From Hyphomicrobiales bacterium 4NK60-0047b (GTDB lineage: Bacteria; Pseudomonadota; Alphaproteobacteria; Rhizobiales; HXMU1428-3), in contig BAABWY010000002.1 in the NCBI GenBank assembly GCA_040367435.1, positions 124,001 through 188,000 on the forward strand: a stretch of DNA of 64,000 nt, given 5' to 3'. How positions within the stretch are numbered: position 1 is the stretch's first letter; every line of letters begins with the position of its first letter. The position numbers and the translations under genes are program-made. Below, piece after piece: positions 45,632 to 55,058 of this stretch. Below the pieces are notes generated by a model, which was given only the letters and a program-made list of their open reading frames with translations, did no database searches and was not told the DNA's origin.

Positions 45632-47308
45632 ATGGGAAAAGCAGTATTCATGACGAAAGCCATAATCCTGATCGCAGTATCCTCATTAGCGTCCTTAGTC
45701 ATAAATAGTTCTCTACTAAAAGCTGCTGAGCCTGAAGGCCCAGACATGCTCATCACATTAGAGGATGCTCTTGAGCATCACTTGATTTTAAAAATCAAGA
45801 CAAGCCTAAAAGGCAAAACCTCTTATGATAAACAAATCCGCAAAGACCTAACTAAATTTTATCAAGATCGTGATCGCAAACCAATTTGGTTTGAAAATGA
45901 TAAACTCACCAAGCAAGCCCATTTGGTCATCAAAGAAATTAAAAATGGCGCTGAATACGGCATGAAAGTTAGCGACATCAAATTTCCTTCTGACAATTCA
46001 ATCGAAGGAACATCAGAGCAAAAAGCAAATGCAGAGCTAATGATGTCACGCGCTGTGCTTGAATATGCAAGACGCGCAAAAGGCGGCCAATTGATCCCTC
46101 AACAAATCAGTCGAGCGCTAGATAATAAACCAGAATATTTAGAACCAATCACAGTTTTAAATGCTGTTTCAAATTCATCAGATTTAAAAGAAACACTTAA
46201 AGGCTTTCACCCAAAACACGAACAATTTTGGGCTTTAAAAGAGCAATTAGATCTTCTTAGAAACGCAACTGGTTCAGTGAAACCAATTGTTAAAATTCCG
46301 GCTGGACGTGTCATTCGCCCCTTTGATCGCCACCCTCACATCGCTCTACTTAGAAAGAGATTAAATGTCATTGTCCCAACTAAAAATGGCAAAACTCTCT
46401 ATCCTGAAGATAGCTACGACAGCGATCTCATCAAAGCCGTCAAAAAGTTTCAGGCAGCAAACAACATTCGCGCAACGGGCATCATAAATAAAACGACCAG
46501 AGCACGGATGAATAAAGGAAAACCAAACCGTGAAGCTCAAATTCTAGCCAATATGGAGCGGTGGCGGTGGGTCCCAACAGAATTTGGTAACTATCATGTC
46601 CGTGTGAATATTCCTGAATATCTTGTTCGCGTGGTAAAGAATGAAAAAATTATTCATCAAGAACGCGTTGTAACTGGTAAAATCAAACACGCAACACCAA
46701 GCTTTTCTGATGTAATGGAAACCGTTGTCTTAAATCCTTATTGGAATGTGCCACAATCAATCATTTGGAACGAAATGAACGGTGTTGCACCAAAAGGCTA
46801 TGAGGGTCGTGTAGTCAATGGCCGTGTATTCATTCGACAACCCCCAGGTCCACGAAATGCATTGGGCCGTGTAAAATTCTTATTTCCAAACAAACACAGC
46901 GTTTACTTGCACGACACGCCATCTAAAAGTCTTTTCAAACGTACAAGACGGGCATTTAGCCACGGATGTATAAGAGTACGCGACCCATTAAAATTAGCTG
47001 AAGTCATACTTGCTAGTGAAGGCTTTAACCGCAAAGCAATCAACGCACGCGTTGCAGCGCGTAGAAACCTACATATACCTTTAAAGACAAAAGTTCCTGT
47101 GCACCTTACCTACTTCACCATGTGGGTTAATGATGATGGAAAAGTGAACTATTTTAATGACATTTACAGACATGACAGAAAGGTCATAGCTGCATTAAAT
47201 GGTCGTCCTCTCGGGTTAGAGCCAAGACAAAGAATTAATAAACGCCCGAAAGTTGTGAAAAAGAAACCGAAAAAAACAAACAATTTCTATACATTGTTCT
47301 TTAACTAG
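45632..47308 (+). CDS. L,D-transpeptidase, YcbB-like, periplasmic
   Basis: A 558-residue protein with a signal peptide (about 1-32). An N-terminal scaffold domain is followed by a peptidoglycan-binding domain (about 235-295, DLIKAVKKFQAANNIRATG) and the YkuD catalytic domain (about 320-480) with the motif HGCIRVRDP and catalytic Cys446. Such enzymes make 3-3 cross-links in peptidoglycan or attach proteins to it, and YcbB-like forms are frequent in Rhizobiales. AAGGA before the ATG at 45632 supports the start. The C terminus is very basic. Confidence 0.92.
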   Translation: MGKAVFMTKAIILIAVSSLASLVINSSLLKAAEPEGPDMLITLEDALEHHLILKIKTSLKGKTSYDKQIRKDLTKFYQDRDRKPIWFENDKLTKQAHLVIKEIKNGAEYGMKVSDIKFPSDNSIEGTSEQKANAELMMSRAVLEYARRAKGGQLIPQQISRALDNKPEYLEPITVLNAVSNSSDLKETLKGFHPKHEQFWALKEQLDLLRNATGSVKPIVKIPAGRVIRPFDRHPHIALLRKRLNVIVPTKNGKTLYPEDSYDSDLIKAVKKFQAANNIRATGIINKTTRARMNKGKPNREAQILANMERWRWVPTEFGNYHVRVNIPEYLVRVVKNEKIIHQERVVTGKIKHATPSFSDVMETVVLNPYWNVPQSIIWNEMNGVAPKGYEGRVVNGRVFIRQPPGPRNALGRVKFLFPNKHSVYLHDTPSKSLFKRTRRAFSHGCIRVRDPLKLAEVILASEGFNRKAINARVAARRNLHIPLKTKVPVHLTYFTMWVNDDGKVNYFNDIYRHDRKVIAALNGRPLGLEPRQRINKRPKVVKKKPKKTNNFYTLFFN

Positions 47309-47357
47309 GATCATTCTTCTAAGCCACAAAACTTTAAGAAATTAAAGGCCTTTCAAT

Positions 47358-47795
47358 ATGCCCGCGATAATAGAGTTACGTCATGACTATGAAACAACCC
47401 CTGACAAACTCTGGAAAGTTGCAACAGATTGGGCATGCCTGGAACAAGCCATGAAAGGCTTGATCAAATTTTATGGCTTGCCGAAAACTGAAATTTATCA
47501 GGGACAAGAAATAGCCGCTGAATTTTCTTTATTTGGTATCTTACCAAAATCACCATGGACAATGAAAGTCCTTGAATATAACCCTGATGAGCGAAGAATA
47601 AGAAGCCACGAATATGGTGGCCCTGTCGAACAGTGGAACCACACCCTCACAATTGAAAAAACTGAAACAGGTGCTTGCTTAAAAGATCACATCATTGTCG
47701 ACGCTGGCAAGCTAACCCCCATCTATAAACAATGGGGGAGTTTCATGTATAACTATCGCCATAAGCCCCGACTAGAAATGCTCAAACAATTCTAA
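47358..47795 (+). CDS. SRPBCC family protein
   Basis: A 145-residue START/Bet v1-like protein. IELRHDYETTPDKLWKVATDW is the usual first strand and helix, followed by alternating strands and a long C-terminal helix (PIYKQWGSFMYNYRHKP). Members bind hydrophobic ligands; the function here is unknown. It lies 49 bases after the transpeptidase gene and may be co-transcribed. Its last four bases overlap the end of the convergent NadQ-like gene. Confidence 0.8.
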   Translation: MPAIIELRHDYETTPDKLWKVATDWACLEQAMKGLIKFYGLPKTEIYQGQEIAAEFSLFGILPKSPWTMKVLEYNPDERRIRSHEYGGPVEQWNHTLTIEKTETGACLKDHIIVDAGKLTPIYKQWGSFMYNYRHKPRLEMLKQF

Positions 47796-48769
47796 ACACG
47801 CACGCGCACACCAGCAGTTCGTCGCTCTAATAAAACTTCTTTTCTAAATCGAAAGAGTTTTGCTGGCCGCCCACCGGTTTGGCTCGACATTTTACCACTC
47901 GGCACAACCAGTCCACCATTTTCAACAAGGCGGCGAAAATTCTGCTTATGTAGCAAATTACCCGAAATTCCCTCAACTGATTGCTGCAACTCCAGAAGAG
48001 TAAAGTTTTCTGGCATCAGATCAAAAATCACAGGTCGGTATTTGATTTTGGCTCTAATTCGGCTCATCGCTGTTGCTAAAATCCGTCGGTGATCCAATAT
48101 CATCGGTTCACCCAAACGAGGGAGTTCCTCCCAATCTAACGCAGCTGTCCGTCCATCACGTTTTGCTTCAAATAACAAACCAGCCTCATAAAGAAGTTCA
48201 TAGCGATCTAAAACTTTTTCTTCATCAAAAACAGAACCATTCAAACCAAAACAAATATTCACCCGTTCAGTTGCCCGCCTTTGCAAAGCAACAGTTGAGC
48301 GCTTACCCGCCCAAATCATTAATCGAGGTATAATCTCAGCCTGAATTATTTCAGGTGCTCCATTTCGTTGGTCTTCCCAGGGAAAAGAACGATACCAATT
48401 CCGCCATATAGCAGCCGATGAACCACTATTAATAACACTATCAATCATACGAGTAAGCGCTAAATAACCAATAGAGACAACATGTAATTCACCAGATTCT
48501 AATGCCGTTACACGTCCTCGATCACCAAAGGTATAGAGCTGCTCAACATAGCTCACATCAAGTCCGGTTTGCTCCCGAACAAAGCCACGAACACCAATTT
48601 CCATAGTTCGGTGAACAAGCGGATCAAACGGGCCAAATGGCAAACCATCATGACTTTCATCTTGGCTTAAAACAGTCAAAATATGAGGATCATTTTCTTC
48701 GAGCGAAACAATGGCCGCGTTCAGACCAATTTCAATGACACTCTTTTTGTCCGTTTTATTCATAAACAC
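47792..48769 (-). CDS. NadQ-like NAD metabolism regulator
   Basis: A 325-residue protein with a Nudix-like N-terminal domain and a C-terminal winged-helix region (about 255-315, FTLLELQQSVEGISGNLLHKQNFRRLVENG). The Nudix box appears degenerate (RGFVREQTGLDVSYVEQLYTF, in part FVREQTGLDV), so hydrolysis is unlikely and the domain probably senses a nucleotide. This architecture fits the alphaproteobacterial NAD regulator NadQ, which represses nadABC. No nad gene lies in the window. It is the last gene of the ygfZ-tag-HD-phosphatase operon. Confidence 0.75.
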   Translation of the reverse strand: MFMNKTDKKSVIEIGLNAAIVSLEENDPHILTVLSQDESHDGLPFGPFDPLVHRTMEIGVRGFVREQTGLDVSYVEQLYTFGDRGRVTALESGELHVVSIGYLALTRMIDSVINSGSSAAIWRNWYRSFPWEDQRNGAPEIIQAEIIPRLMIWAGKRSTVALQRRATERVNICFGLNGSVFDEEKVLDRYELLYEAGLLFEAKRDGRTAALDWEELPRLGEPMILDHRRILATAMSRIRAKIKYRPVIFDLMPENFTLLELQQSVEGISGNLLHKQNFRRLVENGGLVVPSGKMSSQTGGRPAKLFRFRKEVLLERRTAGVRVRV

Positions 48770-48796
48770 CCTTTAGGTAAAACTGTTTAAGTTCGT

Positions 48797-49363
48797 TTAT
48801 TTAAACCGAACAGGTATTGAAAAAACAGCCCCTTCAAAAGCCATTTCACCTTGACCAATCATTTGAACAGCGTCGCTCATGCGCCCGCCTCGCCCCATAA
48901 TATCATCTGCCAAGCCAACTAACTTAGCATTCGGTGTCGCTGTTGGACTGGCCTTTCGTAAAGCTTCTGCAATCTCTGTTTCTGGCACACCATCATTTAA
49001 ACGGCACAAACTAATAAATACGCCAGCTGTAGAGCGACTAACCCCAGCCCAACAATGAACCAACATCGAGTGCTCCAAATCCCAATCATCAACAAAATCA
49101 ATAAGCCGTTGAACATGACGCTCACTCGGAAGCACCAATCCATCACGTGGCTCAGAAATATCATTCATTGCTAGTTTTAAATGCTGGTGATCTTCAAGCA
49201 TTGAAGGAGTATCAATCATAGTGTCTTTATTAATGATAGAAACCAAGCGGCCGATATTATGAGTTTCAATAGCAGGCAAGACTTGCCCCAAAGGCCCACC
49301 AAAAATACGCGCAGTATATTCAGAACTCTCATTAGTGAGTACAGCACTTGGTTCATTAGACAT
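48797..49363 (-). CDS. Dual-specificity/tyrosine phosphatase-like protein
   Basis: A 188-residue protein with the cysteine phosphatase loop VHCWAGVSRST (Cys104, Arg110) and an upstream candidate general acid in the MNDISEPRDG segment. It belongs to the small tyrosine phosphatase group common in Rhizobiales next to NadQ; the substrate is unknown. GAAGGA before the ATG at 49363 makes this a better start than the TTG at 49381. Confidence 0.85.
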   Translation of the reverse strand: MSNEPSAVLTNESSEYTARIFGGPLGQVLPAIETHNIGRLVSIINKDTMIDTPSMLEDHQHLKLAMNDISEPRDGLVLPSERHVQRLIDFVDDWDLEHSMLVHCWAGVSRSTAGVFISLCRLNDGVPETEIAEALRKASPTATPNAKLVGLADDIMGRGGRMSDAVQMIGQGEMAFEGAVFSIPVRFK

Positions 49364-49443
49364 ATATTTTGGATCCTTCAAAACAGTTATTTATCTAACT
49401 TTAAATCATAAAAAGAAAAAAATACTAATCAAACCTAATAAAT

Positions 49444-50058
49444 TTAACTCTCATTCAATTGATAAAAGCGTTCTAAAAATTTAGCCTGTGCATCACGAAC
49501 AGAAAGAGCCTCCAGAGAGGTAATCCAATTGTTAAAATCACCATCAATTGATTCTGGTGCCGAAAAATAAACTGTTGCTTCTTCAAGGGAAAATCCAGCC
49601 AAATAAATCGCCTCATAAAAGGCAGAAATTTCATCAGCTCGTTTAATGAAACGCTGAACTTCTTCCGTCAGATCTGAAGCAATGCCAAACCGTTGATGAA
49701 TAGCATCAAGAATTTTCAACTCGAAAACTTTGTAATCTGCGCCAATTGCCGCCTTAAAAGGGCTGATCAAATCTCCAATGACATATTCAGGAGCGTCATG
49801 CAACAGCGCCCCCATTTGCCAGGAGGCTGGTGCATCAGGTTTTAGTTTTAAAAGAATATCCATGACAAAAAGAGAATGTTCCGCAACAGAAAAAGCATGC
49901 GGCCCAGACGTTTGCCCATTCCACCTGGCAACCCGTGCCAGTCCATGCGCAATATCTTCAATTTCAATATCTGTACTTTTTGGGTTGAGTAAATCCAACC
50001 GGCGCCCGGAAAGCATTCTCTGCCATGCCCGAACAGGCTTTTTAGGAAGCTCACCCAT
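49444..50058 (-). CDS. HD domain phosphohydrolase (YfbR-like)
   Basis: A 204-residue HD-family metal phosphohydrolase. VARWNGQTSGPHAFSVAEHS provides the first histidines (short form: GPHAFSVAEHSLFV), LLHDAPEYVIGD the HD pair (His87, Asp88), and KRADEI the last aspartate. Relatives include 5'-deoxynucleotidase YfbR. The ATG at 50058 overlaps the tag stop codon (TGATG); a GTG at 50061 is also possible. Translational coupling with tag is clear. Confidence 0.87.
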   Translation of the reverse strand: MGELPKKPVRAWQRMLSGRRLDLLNPKSTDIEIEDIAHGLARVARWNGQTSGPHAFSVAEHSLFVMDILLKLKPDAPASWQMGALLHDAPEYVIGDLISPFKAAIGADYKVFELKILDAIHQRFGIASDLTEEVQRFIKRADEISAFYEAIYLAGFSLEEATVYFSAPESIDGDFNNWITSLEALSVRDAQAKFLERFYQLNES

Positions 50059-50654
50059 CACTTAACTCTCGAAAAATCTATTTTTTTACCAAGCTGGGCG
50101 CAAATCTTGTGACAAGGACAATCAACCAAATGATCATTCACCATCCCCATTGCTTGCATATGCGCATAAACCGTTGTAGGGCCTACAAACTTAAATCCTT
50201 GTCGTTTCAACTCCTTAGAAAGCTTAGTACTAAGCTCAGTTTTCCCAGGAACTTCTTTCATAGATTTAAAATTATTCTGTAAAGGTGTCCCATCCACAGC
50301 ATCCCAAAAAAACGCTGAAAGTCCGGGTCCTTTTTCCTGCATGTCTAAAAAGGCGCGTGCATTATGAACTGCAGCTTCAATTTTCAATCGGTTCCGAATT
50401 ATACCTGCATCAGCCATCAAAGCTTCAATCTTCTTTGGCTTATATCTCACTATTTTTTCCGCATCAAAACCATCAAATGCTTTTTGAAAATTCTCTCTCT
50501 TTCGCAAAATAGTGATCCACGACAAGCCAGATTGAAACCCCTCTAACAGGAGTTTTTCAAACAATGCACGATCAGAAGTTTCCGGAACACCCCACTCTTC
50601 ATCATGATACTCAATATATAAAGGGTCATCTCCCGCCCAAGAACAACGTGTCAT
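50058..50654 (-). CDS. tag: DNA-3-methyladenine glycosylase I
   Basis: A 198-residue base-excision repair enzyme removing 3-methyladenine. The zinc site of Tag is present: Cys4 (MTRCSWAG), His17 (EYHDEEWGVP) and His175 plus Cys179 in HLVDCPCH. WGVP, GFQSGLSWITILRKRE and KFVGPTTVYAHMQAMGMVNDH are all typical. It overlaps the HD-domain gene and follows ygfZ by 27 bases. Confidence 0.96.
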   Translation of the reverse strand: MTRCSWAGDDPLYIEYHDEEWGVPETSDRALFEKLLLEGFQSGLSWITILRKRENFQKAFDGFDAEKIVRYKPKKIEALMADAGIIRNRLKIEAAVHNARAFLDMQEKGPGLSAFFWDAVDGTPLQNNFKSMKEVPGKTELSTKLSKELKRQGFKFVGPTTVYAHMQAMGMVNDHLVDCPCHKICAQLGKKIDFSRVK

Positions 50655-50681
50655 ACATCACCTTATGTTAAATCGTCTTTG

Positions 50682-51539
50682 TTAAACAAAATCATATGAA
50701 GCCCATGATGGTATAGTCAAAGTGACCAAAATACCGTCAGCGTTTATTTTATCCCCATTATTCAACGCTTTCCCGGCCCTGTCTAAACGTACCAAAGCAA
50801 GTCCCTCTTTTCCAAGTCGTGAACCAAGAACACCAATGAGAGAAGTTTCTGTGCGAATTTCCGCGCCGCTTTCCGGCAGCTCTTCTTCACTTCTCACACA
50901 TACAATCCGTTTGCGCACCGTACTTCTATGCTGCATACGTGAAACGACCTCTTGTCCCACATAACACCCTTTAGAAAAATCAACTCCGTCAATAAGGTCA
51001 TAACAAGCTTCATGAGGAAATGTATTTCCAAGAGCATAATCATGCCCACCTTCAGGAATGCCAATGGCAAGACGTGCAGCTAAATAATCATCTGGTGAAC
51101 AAGCCTCTAAACCATCACAAAAGTCAGTCATATGATCCACTGAAACAATGGCACGCTGTCCTAATTCAGATGAACGAGGATCAGGATATAGTGAGGCTTC
51201 AGTTGAAACTAAATTACAAGTTTCAGCCAACCAAAAAACCATATGTGTTTCTGATAAATTTGAAATATCGACATTGGCTCTCAGTTTATAAAGACTAAAC
51301 TTCTTATAAAGTTCATCAAGACCGCCTTTAGCCATTTCAAGAAAATATCCGCTTTCAGTCGGTACAATAAAAAACTCATAATTTATTTTGCCTTGCGGCG
51401 TTAACAGGGCAGCAAAAAGAGAGCCTTTTTCTTTTATTTTTTCCAAATCATTGGTAATCAATCCTTGCAGGAATTCCCCGGCATCCGGCCCCCTTACTTC
51501 TAAAACAGCACGATCTAGCAAGGCAACAAACTTCGTCAT
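50682..51539 (-). CDS. ygfZ: Folate-binding protein YgfZ
   Basis: A 285-residue GcvT-like protein that uses tetrahydrofolate in iron-sulfur cluster assembly or repair. The signature KGCYVGQEVVSRMQHR with its conserved cysteine is present at about residues 204-219. The ATG at 51539 (MTKFVALLD) is chosen over a TTG at 51569. It heads the minus-strand operon ygfZ-tag-HD-phosphatase-nadQ, divergent from the dihydroorotase gene. Confidence 0.93.
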   Translation of the reverse strand: MTKFVALLDRAVLEVRGPDAGEFLQGLITNDLEKIKEKGSLFAALLTPQGKINYEFFIVPTESGYFLEMAKGGLDELYKKFSLYKLRANVDISNLSETHMVFWLAETCNLVSTEASLYPDPRSSELGQRAIVSVDHMTDFCDGLEACSPDDYLAARLAIGIPEGGHDYALGNTFPHEACYDLIDGVDFSKGCYVGQEVVSRMQHRSTVRKRIVCVRSEEELPESGAEIRTETSLIGVLGSRLGKEGLALVRLDRAGKALNNGDKINADGILVTLTIPSWASYDFV

Positions 51540-51736
51540 TTTTATTCCAATCAAAGGGTAAAGAGCCAAAATTTAAAGTTTAAAGCTTAGAGAAACAAAA
51601 CCTAAGTACAAATTTAAAAAATGGAATAACATCAAAAACTTGAAAATATTTTATTAATAAGATCTTTTGGTGCATATGGTCGAGCAAACACCTGACAATC
51701 CTCACTTTTATATATAAACTCTCAAGCAGAGTACAA

Positions 51737-51758
51737 GGCAATTGATCCATTAATTGCC
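51737..51758 (+). promoter_or_regulatory. Leader hairpin before the dihydroorotase gene
   Basis: GGCAATT (51737-51743) and AATTGCC (51752-51758) pair perfectly with an eight-base loop, 28 bases before the start codon and just before the GGAG ribosome site. It could be an operator palindrome or an mRNA leader hairpin; no ligand is suggested by the sequence. Confidence 0.4.
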
Positions 51759-51786
51759 AATTTCAAATAAACGGAGAATAAAGCAA

Positions 51787-53109
51787 ATGAACTTTGATCT
51801 TATCATCAAAAATGGTGAAGTGGTCAATCAAGATGGCAAAGGCCAAACAGATATTGGCATTAAAGATGGTAAAATTGTTGGCCTGGGAGATTTAAGCCAA
51901 GCCTCATCTGATAAAACCATTTCTGCCACAGGTTTAACTGTCTTGCCAGGCGTCGTTGATAGCCAAGTTCATTTCAGAGAACCTGGCAACGAACATAAAG
52001 AAGACCTGGAAACAGGCAGTCGCGCCGCAGTTATGGGCGGTGTAACCTCTGTGTTTGAAATGCCAAACACCTCACCACTTACCACTTGTCCTGACACGTT
52101 ATCCGACAAAATCAATCGCGCCCGTCACCGTATGTTTTGTGACTTCGCCTTTTACGTAGGCGGCACAAGAGAAAACACCAACGACATCCCAGACCTTGAA
52201 CGTTTAGAAGGTGCTGCAGGCATCAAAGTTTTCATCGGCTCATCTACCGGAAATTTATTGGTTGACGATGAAGAAAGCTTGAAAAAAATTCTCTCCAAAA
52301 TCAACCGCCGCGCAGCATTCCACTCAGAAGATGAAGCCCGCTTGATTGAGCGCATGGATGTTCGCCGTCATAATGATCCATCAAGCCATCCAGAATGGCG
52401 CGATGAAATCGCAGCCATGAAGTCAACTAAAATGCTGGTCGAAGCGGCCAGAGAAGCTGGCAAACGCATTCATGTTCTTCACATTTCAACGGCTGAAGAA
52501 ATTGAATATTTAGCCCATCATAAAGACGTCGCCTCAGTAGAGTTAACACCACAACATCTCAGCCTTTCAGCTCCAGATGTATATGAGAGATTAGGCACCT
52601 ATGCTCAAATGAACCCACCATTACGTGAAGCACGACACGCAAAAGCTCTCTGGCAAGGCCTTCAAAATGGTGTTGCAGATGTACTCGGCTCAGATCACGC
52701 CCCGCACACAAGGGAAGAAAAAGAAAAACCATACCCAGAAAGCCCATCCGGCATGACAGGCGTCCAAACCCTTGTACCCATCATGCTAGATCATGTTAAC
52801 AACGGGAAACTAAGCCTGGAGCGCTTTGTTGATCTAACATCTCACGGTCCAAACCGTCTTTTCGGCATGGCCACAAAAGGGCGCATCGCTGTTGGCATGG
52901 ACGCCGATTTGACGATTGTTGACATGAACCAAACCAGAACCATCACAAATGACTGGATTGAAAGCAAAAGCCAATGGACCCCATATGACGGACAAACCGT
53001 CAAAGGCTGGCCCAAAGGCACCATCATCCGCGGCCACCGCGTCATGTGGGAAGACGAAATCATCGGCACCGCCATTGGTGAACCAGTGAAGTTCAGTGAA
53101 GCGCTTTAA
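51787..53109 (+). CDS. pyrC: Dihydroorotase, class I
   Basis: A 440-residue amidohydrolase for the third step of pyrimidine synthesis. The first metal site is DSQVHFREPG (His62), the bridging lysine is in GIKVFIGSSTGN, further ligands are in AAFHSEDE and HVLHIS, and the catalytic aspartate is in GSDHAPHT. The 440-residue length and HFREPG motif are typical of class I. An upstream in-frame start at 51754 is less likely than the ATG at 51787 with GGAG before it. Confidence 0.93.
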   Translation: MNFDLIIKNGEVVNQDGKGQTDIGIKDGKIVGLGDLSQASSDKTISATGLTVLPGVVDSQVHFREPGNEHKEDLETGSRAAVMGGVTSVFEMPNTSPLTTCPDTLSDKINRARHRMFCDFAFYVGGTRENTNDIPDLERLEGAAGIKVFIGSSTGNLLVDDEESLKKILSKINRRAAFHSEDEARLIERMDVRRHNDPSSHPEWRDEIAAMKSTKMLVEAAREAGKRIHVLHISTAEEIEYLAHHKDVASVELTPQHLSLSAPDVYERLGTYAQMNPPLREARHAKALWQGLQNGVADVLGSDHAPHTREEKEKPYPESPSGMTGVQTLVPIMLDHVNNGKLSLERFVDLTSHGPNRLFGMATKGRIAVGMDADLTIVDMNQTRTITNDWIESKSQWTPYDGQTVKGWPKGTIIRGHRVMWEDEIIGTAIGEPVKFSEAL

Positions 53110-53191
53110 TTCTATTCACTAACGAGAATGTGATGACAATATAAGACTTTGAGGCTGGTTTTTTCACTAGGTTTATATTTAACTTAAACTC

Positions 53192-54274
53192 ATGATTAAA
53201 CCAGTCTCACAGTTTCTTCACATCTCAAACCTCTTAGTCTCAAGAGTAGCACTTCTCTATTTCAAGACCCTCTTTATAAAAGTTCTTAGTTGTTTTTTTC
53301 TCTTTTTTAGTATTCTTAACTCTCAACCAGCTCAATCACAGCTCAATAAACAGTCAATTATTGACCCAGCTAATCAAGCCAAGTTTCGAACCAGCCACAT
53401 GCCCTACACGGCATTTGATAAACTCAATCACACAATTTTAAAAATTGAAAACGCTACTTTAAAAGTCGGCTTTGCCCCTGGCAAACTTGATCTTTCAAAT
53501 CAGCAAATACTCAACTGGATCACAAATTCAGCTGAAGTCGTTTCAAAATATTACGGCCAATTCCCCGTAAATGACGCAAGGGTATTAATCGTGCCCGCAC
53601 AAGGCAAAGGCGTTAAAACAGGGCAAGCCTTTGGCTATAGAGGCGCAGCCATACGTGTCTTTGTTGGAGAGAAAAGTGATTTAAATGATTTGAAAAAAGA
53701 CTGGATCGCCATTCATGAAATGATCCACCTGGCACTGCCAAACACACATCAGCGTCACCTTTGGTTAGCCGAAGGTTTATCCGTCTATGTAGAATCAATC
53801 TCTCGCTCTCAAGCTGGGCAACTAAGTGAGGCCTTCGTCTGGAACGGCTTTATTAAAGCCATGCCCTTTGGTCTTCCCAAAGAAGGGGACAAAGGGTTAG
53901 ATTACACCCACACATGGGGACGTACCTATTGGGGCGGTGCCATCTTTTGCCTACTCGTTGATATAGAAATTCGCAAACAAACAAATAATAAAATGGGACT
54001 ACAAGATGCGCTTATTGGCCTCATAAAAAAAGGGGGCAATAATGAAAGAATTTGGTCTATTTCAGAAATTATAGAAGCCGCAGATTATGCCACTGGCAAA
54101 AAAGTAGTCTTCGAACAATATATGAAAATGTACAACACCCCCATGAAACCAGACCTAAAAAAACTATGGTCAGACCTAGGCGTCAAAAAAGTAAACGGCA
54201 AGATCATTCTAGATAACAACGCACCTCTTGCAAAAATCAGACAAGCCATTTTTAAACCGCGCGAAAATCAATAA
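53192..54274 (+). CDS. Secreted gluzincin-like zinc peptidase
   Basis: A 360-residue protein with an N-terminal hydrophobic segment ending QPAQSQ, suggesting export. The zinc-binding helix is IAIHEMIHLAL (His175, Glu176, His179) with the third ligand Glu194 in LWLAEGLSVYVE, the M1/M61-like gluzincin arrangement. There is no PDZ domain and no full M1 exopeptidase motif. Substrate and role are unknown. The region before the signal segment is unusually long (about 25 residues), so the true start may be later, though no later ATG precedes the signal. Confidence 0.78.
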   Translation: MIKPVSQFLHISNLLVSRVALLYFKTLFIKVLSCFFLFFSILNSQPAQSQLNKQSIIDPANQAKFRTSHMPYTAFDKLNHTILKIENATLKVGFAPGKLDLSNQQILNWITNSAEVVSKYYGQFPVNDARVLIVPAQGKGVKTGQAFGYRGAAIRVFVGEKSDLNDLKKDWIAIHEMIHLALPNTHQRHLWLAEGLSVYVESISRSQAGQLSEAFVWNGFIKAMPFGLPKEGDKGLDYTHTWGRTYWGGAIFCLLVDIEIRKQTNNKMGLQDALIGLIKKGGNNERIWSISEIIEAADYATGKKVVFEQYMKMYNTPMKPDLKKLWSDLGVKKVNGKIILDNNAPLAKIRQAIFKPRENQ

Positions 54275-54395
54275 ACTATAATTTTACTATCATTGGGAAA
54301 AGTTATTTTTAGCTTTTATTTTGAACCTCTCGCAATGAGAGAGAAGCCGTACTATATTGATCTGGTCAATAATCAACTCAGAATAAAAATATCAA

Positions 54396-55052
54396 ATGCA
54401 CAATCACCATCTACTATATAGTTTCCGCAGATGTCCCTATGCCATGCGCGCAAGACTTGGACTGACTTCAGCGAACATAAAAGTTGAATTAAGAGAAATT
54501 GTGTTGCGCAATAAACCTGCACACATGGTCGAGCTCAGCCCCAAAGCAACTGTGCCCGTCCTGAGATTAAATACAGGCGAAATCATCGACGAAAGTTTAG
54601 ATATTGCCCTTTGGGCCTTAAAACAAAATGACCCAACAAACTTACTATCTCCCAAAAATCAGTCCCTAGAAGATATGCAAAAACTCATCGCTGAAAACGA
54701 TGGCCCCTTTAAACACCATCTTGACCGCACAAAATATTCTGTAAGATACCCAGAAGAAAGCAAAGAAGATCATATAAAAGGAGCCAGTGAGTTTTTGCTA
54801 AAATTAAACGATCGTCTTTCGACCCAAAAATTTCTTTTTGGACATGAGCGCTCATTAGCCGACATCACAATCGCTCCCTTTGTGCGCCAATTTGCAAATA
54901 TAGATCGCAGCTGGTTTGACGCACAGCCTTGGCCTCATCTCATTAAATGGCTCAATGAATTTATTGAAAGCGGTCTGTTTCTTTCAATCATGGAGAAATA
55001 CGCCCCCTGGCAAGAGGGCGATGAAATCACATGGTTTCCTGAAGAAACTTAA
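54396..55052 (+). CDS. Glutathione S-transferase family protein
   Basis: A 218-residue protein with an N-terminal thioredoxin-like domain beginning LYSFRRCPYAMRARLGL, where CPYA resembles glutaredoxin-2-like GSTs, and the cis-proline loop TVPVLR with DESLDIALW. The helical C-terminal domain has the N-capping segment LADITIAPFVRQF. It may act as a glutathione-dependent reductase or transferase; the substrate is unknown. It stands alone on the plus strand and nearly meets the next gene tail to tail. Confidence 0.87.
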   Translation: MHNHHLLYSFRRCPYAMRARLGLTSANIKVELREIVLRNKPAHMVELSPKATVPVLRLNTGEIIDESLDIALWALKQNDPTNLLSPKNQSLEDMQKLIAENDGPFKHHLDRTKYSVRYPEESKEDHIKGASEFLLKLNDRLSTQKFLFGHERSLADITIAPFVRQFANIDRSWFDAQPWPHLIKWLNEFIESGLFLSIMEKYAPWQEGDEITWFPEET

Positions 55053-55058
55053 AGCTTA

